Assembly (NCBI GenBank): GCA_947631655.1
Contig: CANRME010000066.1
Span: forward strand, 1-7,102
Direction: 5' to 3'
DNA length: 7,102 nt
DNA from: an uncultured Bacilli bacterium
GTDB taxonomy: Bacteria > Bacillota_I > Bacilli_A > RF39 > UBA660
The position numbers and the translations under genes were made by a program. Positions 3,775 to 7,102 of this stretch are shown here, in pieces. The first letter of the stretch is position 1; the number at the start of each line of letters is the position of its first letter. The notes beneath the pieces were generated by a model. That model was not told the DNA's origin. It worked only from the letters and a program-made list of their open reading frames with translations, and made no database searches.

Positions 3775-5426
3775 CTAGTGATGAAAGAATCACAGACGCA
3801 GATGCTTTTAACAAATGTTTACAACAAGAAGGCGAAGCTACTTGTAAGGTTCTAATTCTTGATAAATTAACTGCTGATGTTACGGTTAAAGGTAAAATTA
3901 ACTTGGTTTTAGACCTAGGTGCAGATAAAGTTCTTAAAACTGATGGTAAAAAAATTGTTGTTGCTGAAGGCGCTTCATTAACTATCGATGGTGGTGTTAT
4001 TGATGCTGAAGAAAAAGCAGCAAAAATTGTTGAAGTTAATGCTGGTGGTACTTTAGAAGTTAAAAATACAACTTTAAAGACTTCTAAACCTGGTGAAACT
4101 ACAAAGAATATGAAAGGACTTATTGTAGTATATGCTGCTACTAAAGAAAGTACACCTACTGCTAAAGTAACTTTAGGTGCTGATTCTAAATTAGTAGGAC
4201 AAAGTGGTATCATGGTTCAACCTGGTGCTGATGCTAATGGATATAAAAATGAAGATGCTGCTGGGTACAATGTGGAACTTAACTTAAATGGTAATATTAC
4301 TGCTCAAGAATATGCTGTTCAAGTTAATGGTAATGTTGATCCATCTAAAAACATTGTTGTAAATGTTAAAGCTGGTAATTACATTTCTGAAAAAGCTATA
4401 GCATTATATGCTGCCGGTGTTAGTACTTGGAACATCGAAGATGGTGTAAAGGTTACTGGAGCTGAAGCTGTTATTGCTAAGGGTGGTACAGTAAATATTA
4501 ATGGTGGTACATTCACTGCTGATAAAAGTACTAGTGATCCTTTAAATACACGTGCTTCTGAAAGCGCTAAAGGGGCCGCTGTTGCTGTTCTTTATGATGA
4601 AAATTATAATGAAGATGGGAATGGTACAAACAATACTTTAGCATTAAATGTTGTTAATGGTACATTTACATCTAAAACTGGTTATGCTTTATATATAGAG
4701 GATGCCACTACAGATGATGACAAGACTATTAAACCAAGTGTTAAAGGTGGTTCATTTGTTTCTAAAGATGAAAATAAAGATGCTGTTAAAGCAGAAAAAC
4801 TAAGTGATGATAATGAGTTATTTATCGAGGGAGGAAGCTTTACTGTTGCTTCTACAGGCTCTAAGCTTTATGAATATTTAATTGCTGACTTAGCTTTAGG
4901 TACTGATGAAAAAGGGAATGCTATAGTAGGTACTCCACATTATTTAACGCTTAAAGTAAATAAAGCTGATGGAGTTAGTGTTTCTTATAAAATCCCAGCT
5001 AAACCTTGGGAATATGTAAAAGGACAATATGTTAATTTGATAGAATTACTAGGGCTTGATGAAGAAGATGGACCTAAAGATACAACAAAGAGATATGCAG
5101 TAAGATATACTGCATCAAATGGAACTACTGGATTAGATAAATTCACAATGGTTGATGATGATGTTACAATTGAAGCCGAAATTGTAGAAGTAAGCGCTAA
5201 AACTAAACCAAGTGAAGATATTCCAACAACTCCAACTCCTGGTACTGATTCTGGAACTGTAACTCCTGGAACACAAGAACCTGGTACAACAGATCCTGGA
5301 ACAACTGACGAAGATCTAGACAACCCAAATACATTAGACAACGTAACAAGCGTTGCAGCAATGGGCGGAATAAGTTTAGCAATCGCAGCAGCTGGAATTG
5401 CAACTCTAAAAAAAAGAGAAAACTAA
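3744..5426 (+). CDS. Paralogous surface protein with a damaged start, probably silent copy
   Basis: The frame encodes a full-length paralogue of the protein at 29-1726: the two-cysteine N-terminus (C25 and C34 from this start), beta-helix-like body with NINGGTFTADK and VKGGSFVSK turns, FTMVDDDVTIEAEI domain, PGT-rich linker, NPNTLDN at 527, membrane segment and KKREN. The start given is the only in-frame ATG near the beginning, and it leaves just ten residues (MLMAATGVYA) before the predicted cleavage site, lacking the positive charges and most of the hydrophobic core. Upstream the frame is open back to a TAG at 3690-3692 without any ATG, GTG or TTG. The ATG that follows the Shine-Dalgarno (3710) is out of frame. 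It is therefore probably untranslated or not exported as it stands: a silent cassette, an OFF phase, or a sequence error. Confidence 0.75.
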   Translation: MLMAATGVYAASDERITDADAFNKCLQQEGEATCKVLILDKLTADVTVKGKINLVLDLGADKVLKTDGKKIVVAEGASLTIDGGVIDAEEKAAKIVEVNAGGTLEVKNTTLKTSKPGETTKNMKGLIVVYAATKESTPTAKVTLGADSKLVGQSGIMVQPGADANGYKNEDAAGYNVELNLNGNITAQEYAVQVNGNVDPSKNIVVNVKAGNYISEKAIALYAAGVSTWNIEDGVKVTGAEAVIAKGGTVNINGGTFTADKSTSDPLNTRASESAKGAAVAVLYDENYNEDGNGTNNTLALNVVNGTFTSKTGYALYIEDATTDDDKTIKPSVKGGSFVSKDENKDAVKAEKLSDDNELFIEGGSFTVASTGSKLYEYLIADLALGTDEKGNAIVGTPHYLTLKVNKADGVSVSYKIPAKPWEYVKGQYVNLIELLGLDEEDGPKDTTKRYAVRYTASNGTTGLDKFTMVDDDVTIEAEIVEVSAKTKPSEDIPTTPTPGTDSGTVTPGTQEPGTTDPGTTDEDLDNPNTLDNVTSVAAMGGISLAIAAAGIATLKKREN

Positions 5427-5470
5427 TAAAATAGTTTAAATAAAGTTCACTAGAAATAGTGAGCTTTTTT
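5331..5470 (+). repeat. 3' identity block shared by both surface genes (copy 2)
   Basis: Identical to 1631-1770 over 140 bases, covering the anchor segment, stop codon and terminator. The following sequence, the promoter of the second AbiE pair, is unrelated to that of the first. Confidence 0.9.
5442..5470 (+). terminator. Rho-independent terminator of surface gene 2
   Basis: Same 11-bp stem with GAAA tetraloop (5453-5456) and T-run as after gene 1. It separates the surface gene from the second abiE operon. Confidence 0.93.
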
Positions 5471-5482
5471 AATGAATTGGTA

Positions 5483-5511
5483 TTTACTTATACACTTGAA
5501 AATGTTATAAT
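5483..5511 (+). promoter_or_regulatory. Promoter of AbiE pair 2
   Basis: TTTACT (5483-5488) and a perfect TATAAT (5506-5511) are 17 bases apart. Transcription would start near 5518, so the leader to the ATG at 5536 is about 18 bases and contains AAAGGA (5521-5526). Confidence 0.6.
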
Positions 5512-5519
5512 TTAAGTGT
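5492..5519 (+). promoter_or_regulatory. Candidate AbiEi operator of pair 2
   Basis: ACACTT (5492-5497) and AAGTGT (5514-5519) are perfect inverted arms flanking the -10 box, with 16 bases between them and partial symmetry inside. The position fits autorepression by the AbiEi encoded next. The arm sequence differs from that of pair 1, as expected for separate repressor specificities. Confidence 0.5.
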
Positions 5520-5535
5520 GAAAGGAAAAATGCTT

Positions 5536-6123
5536 ATGAAATATGAAGAAAGAATTATGAACTTATTTAATAATGGTTATTTAAAGACTTCTTTAGTAGT
5601 AAAAGAAAATATTCCTAAAATTTATTTAACTAAGTTAGTTAAATTAGGGCATATTGAAAGAGTTTCTAGAGGATTATATACTAATAAAAAGGAATTTAAT
5701 GATGAATTATTAATATTACAAAATAAGAGTAAATATGCTATTTATTCTAATATGACAGCGTTATATTTTTTAGGTTTTAGTAATAGATTACCTATTAAAT
5801 ATGATATTACGGTTCCTAATGGATATAAAGGATTTTTACAAAATAATAGTAAAGTTAATTTATACTATGTTAAAAAAGAATATAGTAATATAGGTATTAT
5901 TACTATTAAAGATAATTATAATAATGATGTTAGAATATATGATTTAGAAAAGTCTATGTGTGATATTATTAAAAATAAAAATAGAGTAGATAGAGAATTA
6001 TTTAATAAAGCTATTAGAGATTATTATTATTCTAAAGATAAAAATCCTTTAAAATTATATGATTATGCTAAAAAGATGAATATATATAATAAAGTTAAAA
6101 GTACTTTTGAGGTGTTTTCATGA
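5536..6123 (+). CDS. abiEi: Type IV toxin-antitoxin antitoxin / autorepressor, AbiEi family (second subtype)
   Basis: This 195-residue protein is the likely antitoxin and repressor of pair 2. The N-terminal winged helix is clear: GYLKTSLVVKENIPKIYLTK (14-33), then LVKLGHIERVSRGLY (34-48), the typical wing of the AbiEi_4-type domain. The core has YAIYSNMTALYFLGFSNRLP (67-86) and ITVPNGY (91-97), then IYDLEKSMCDII (134-145), equivalent to the family's VxDxERTxCD motif. I chose ATG 5536 because AAAGGA (5521-5526) is nine bases upstream and family proteins begin MKYEER or similar. A GTG at 5518 and ATG at 5530 are in frame, but the first has no ribosome site and the second is only three bases from it. 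Its TGA stop overlaps the next ATG (ATGA), so translation is coupled. Confidence 0.88.
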   Translation: MKYEERIMNLFNNGYLKTSLVVKENIPKIYLTKLVKLGHIERVSRGLYTNKKEFNDELLILQNKSKYAIYSNMTALYFLGFSNRLPIKYDITVPNGYKGFLQNNSKVNLYYVKKEYSNIGIITIKDNYNNDVRIYDLEKSMCDIIKNKNRVDRELFNKAIRDYYYSKDKNPLKLYDYAKKMNIYNKVKSTFEVFS

Positions 6124-6956
6124 TTAAGAATAAGGAAAGTTTAAAAGGTAAGTTAAAGTACATAGCTAATGAAAAGGGAATAAATAGTAATTATTTATTA
6201 CAAAGTTATATGTTTGAATCTTTACTTAAAAGAATATCTAATTCTATATATAAAGATAAATTTGTTATTAAAGGGGGATTACTGCTTAGTTCAATATTTG
6301 GTATTGATTTAAGAAGTACAATGGATTTAGATACTACTATTTTAGGTATAGCTTTAAATAAAGAAAATATTACTAAGATAATAAAAGATATTATTAGTAT
6401 AGATGTTAATGATGATATTAGTTTTGAATTAGTAAGTGTTAAAGATATAAGAGAAGAAGATATGTATGCTGGGTATGCTATTAGATTAATAGCATATTAT
6501 GATAATTTAAAAGTTGATTTAATTATTGATGTTACAACTGGAGACGTTATTACTTATAATGCTATAGAATATCATTATCAAACGATATTTGGCGATGATA
6601 TTAGTGTATTAGCTTATAATAATGAAACAATTATAGCAGAGAAGTTTGAAAGTATTATTACAAGAAATATCACTAATACGCGAATGAAAGATTACTATGA
6701 TATTTATATGTTTGTTAAATATAGATGGAATGAGATAGATAAGAAAGTACTAACGGCGGCGATTGCTAGTACTAGCAAACACCGCGGAAGCGAAAAATAC
6801 CTAAAAGATACATCTCGATATATTGAATTAATTAAAGAAGATACTACTTTACAAAACCTTTGGCGCGCTTACCAAGAAAAATATGAGTATGTTAGAGAAG
6901 TAGATTATAAGGATGTTATAAGAGCGGTCGAGCAAGTAGCCGAAGAAATAAAATAG
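6120..6956 (+). CDS. abiEii: Nucleotidyltransferase toxin, AbiEii/AbiGii family (NTRM-DYYD subtype)
   Basis: This 278-residue protein is the likely toxin of pair 2. FVIKGGLLLSSIFGI (48-62) and STMDLDTTI (66-74, D69 and D71) form the nucleotidyltransferase site; the residue after GG is Leu rather than Ser/Thr, as in the KGGM-type subfamily common in Firmicutes. KVDLIIDV (131-138) carries further acidic residues. ETIIAEKFESIITR (169-182) and NTRMKDYYDIY (186-196) match the subfamily's AEKxE and NTRMRDFYDIY signatures. The length is normal and the motifs appear intact, so the toxin should be active; its RNA or other target is unknown. GAGGTG (6109-6114) lies five bases upstream. Subfamily and N-terminus differ clearly from the toxin at 2419-3285, so the two pairs are not simple duplicates. 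The last 200 bases are richer in GC than the rest. Confidence 0.92.
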   Translation: MIKNKESLKGKLKYIANEKGINSNYLLQSYMFESLLKRISNSIYKDKFVIKGGLLLSSIFGIDLRSTMDLDTTILGIALNKENITKIIKDIISIDVNDDISFELVSVKDIREEDMYAGYAIRLIAYYDNLKVDLIIDVTTGDVITYNAIEYHYQTIFGDDISVLAYNNETIIAEKFESIITRNITNTRMKDYYDIYMFVKYRWNEIDKKVLTAAIASTSKHRGSEKYLKDTSRYIELIKEDTTLQNLWRAYQEKYEYVREVDYKDVIRAVEQVAEEIK

Positions 6957-6996
6957 AAGAGTAAGAAATGTGATGCTAGTGTGGTGAGCGAAGTTT

Positions 6997-7102
6997 ATTT
7001 CCTAGTAAGTAGGTCGCGGCACGCCCCTCCAAAAGAAGAAGAAAAAGCAAACACCACCCGAAAAAAAGAAAAACAAAATAAAAAAATAAAATAAATAAAG
7101 AA
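6997..7102 (+). repeat. 106-bp direct repeat, cassette boundary copy 2 (cut by window end)
   Basis: Identical to 3277-3382 up to the last base of the window. Here it starts 40 bases after the stop of abiEii 2, whereas in cassette 1 it overlaps the toxin stop. Because identity continues to the end, another surface-gene leader and gene may follow beyond the window. Confidence 0.95.

Noticed and set aside
3662..3778. Possible 38-codon leader peptide starting at ATG 3662 and continuing through ATG 3710
   Set aside because: AAAGGAG is only two bases before this ATG and the peptide has no recognisable features. It could be translated at low level, but I see no attenuation signature.
3716..4213. 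Minus-strand ORF of 165 codons opposite surface gene 2
   Set aside because: It is antisense to a clear coding frame, lacks a ribosome site, and has the Ser/Thr/Val bias expected of the opposite strand of this repetitive gene.
5518..5535. GTG start six codons upstream of the chosen abiEi 2 start
   Set aside because: It lies at the predicted transcription start and inside the operator arm, with no ribosome site upstream; AAAGGA at 5521-5526 points to ATG 5536.

Overview
The window is AT-rich (by eye roughly 30% GC), with every supported gene on the + strand. It looks like a low-GC Firmicute or Tenericutes-like gut bacterium. TGA is used as a stop (end of the second abiEi) and TGG codes Trp, so the standard bacterial code applies and a true Mycoplasma is unlikely. 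Strong AAAGGAG ribosome sites, an Ala/Gly-rich sorting-signal-like C-terminus and AbiE-type genes fit a Bacilli-related, Gram-positive-type cell. I cannot name the species.

Layout: two cassettes of about 3.7 kb follow one another in the same orientation. Cassette 1 has a signal-peptide-bearing repetitive surface protein (29-1726), a strong intrinsic terminator (1742-1771), then a divergently evolved but complete AbiE type IV toxin-antitoxin pair (antitoxin 1836-2426, nucleotidyltransferase toxin 2419-3285). About 460 bases without a gene follow. They hold a 106-bp direct repeat, a T-poor purine tract, several hairpins, a GC-rich palindrome and a consensus-like promoter. Cassette 2 repeats the plan: a paralogous surface protein (3744-5426), the identical terminator, a different AbiE pair (5536-6123 and 6120-6956), and the start of the same direct repeat, which runs into the window end at 7102. 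The window also begins inside a repeated leader (bases 1-21 equal 3680-3700). Both ends therefore lie in sequence that is multicopy, and more cassettes probably exist elsewhere in the genome.

How the parts relate: the two surface genes share near-identical ends (57 bp at the signal peptide, 140 bp over the anchor and terminator) around a diverged beta-helix-like middle. This is the arrangement expected for recombining, antigenically variable genes. In cassette 2 the start region has been replaced: the ATG behind the Shine-Dalgarno is out of frame, the SD can pair with the next bases, and the only in-frame ATG leaves a stump of a signal peptide. Cassette 2 therefore looks silent or OFF unless it recombines. 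Each surface gene is paired with its own AbiE system, from different subfamilies. The most interesting hypothesis is that the TA pairs act as stabilising or defence cargo of a surface-antigen cassette array. The architecture is seen directly; the function is inference.
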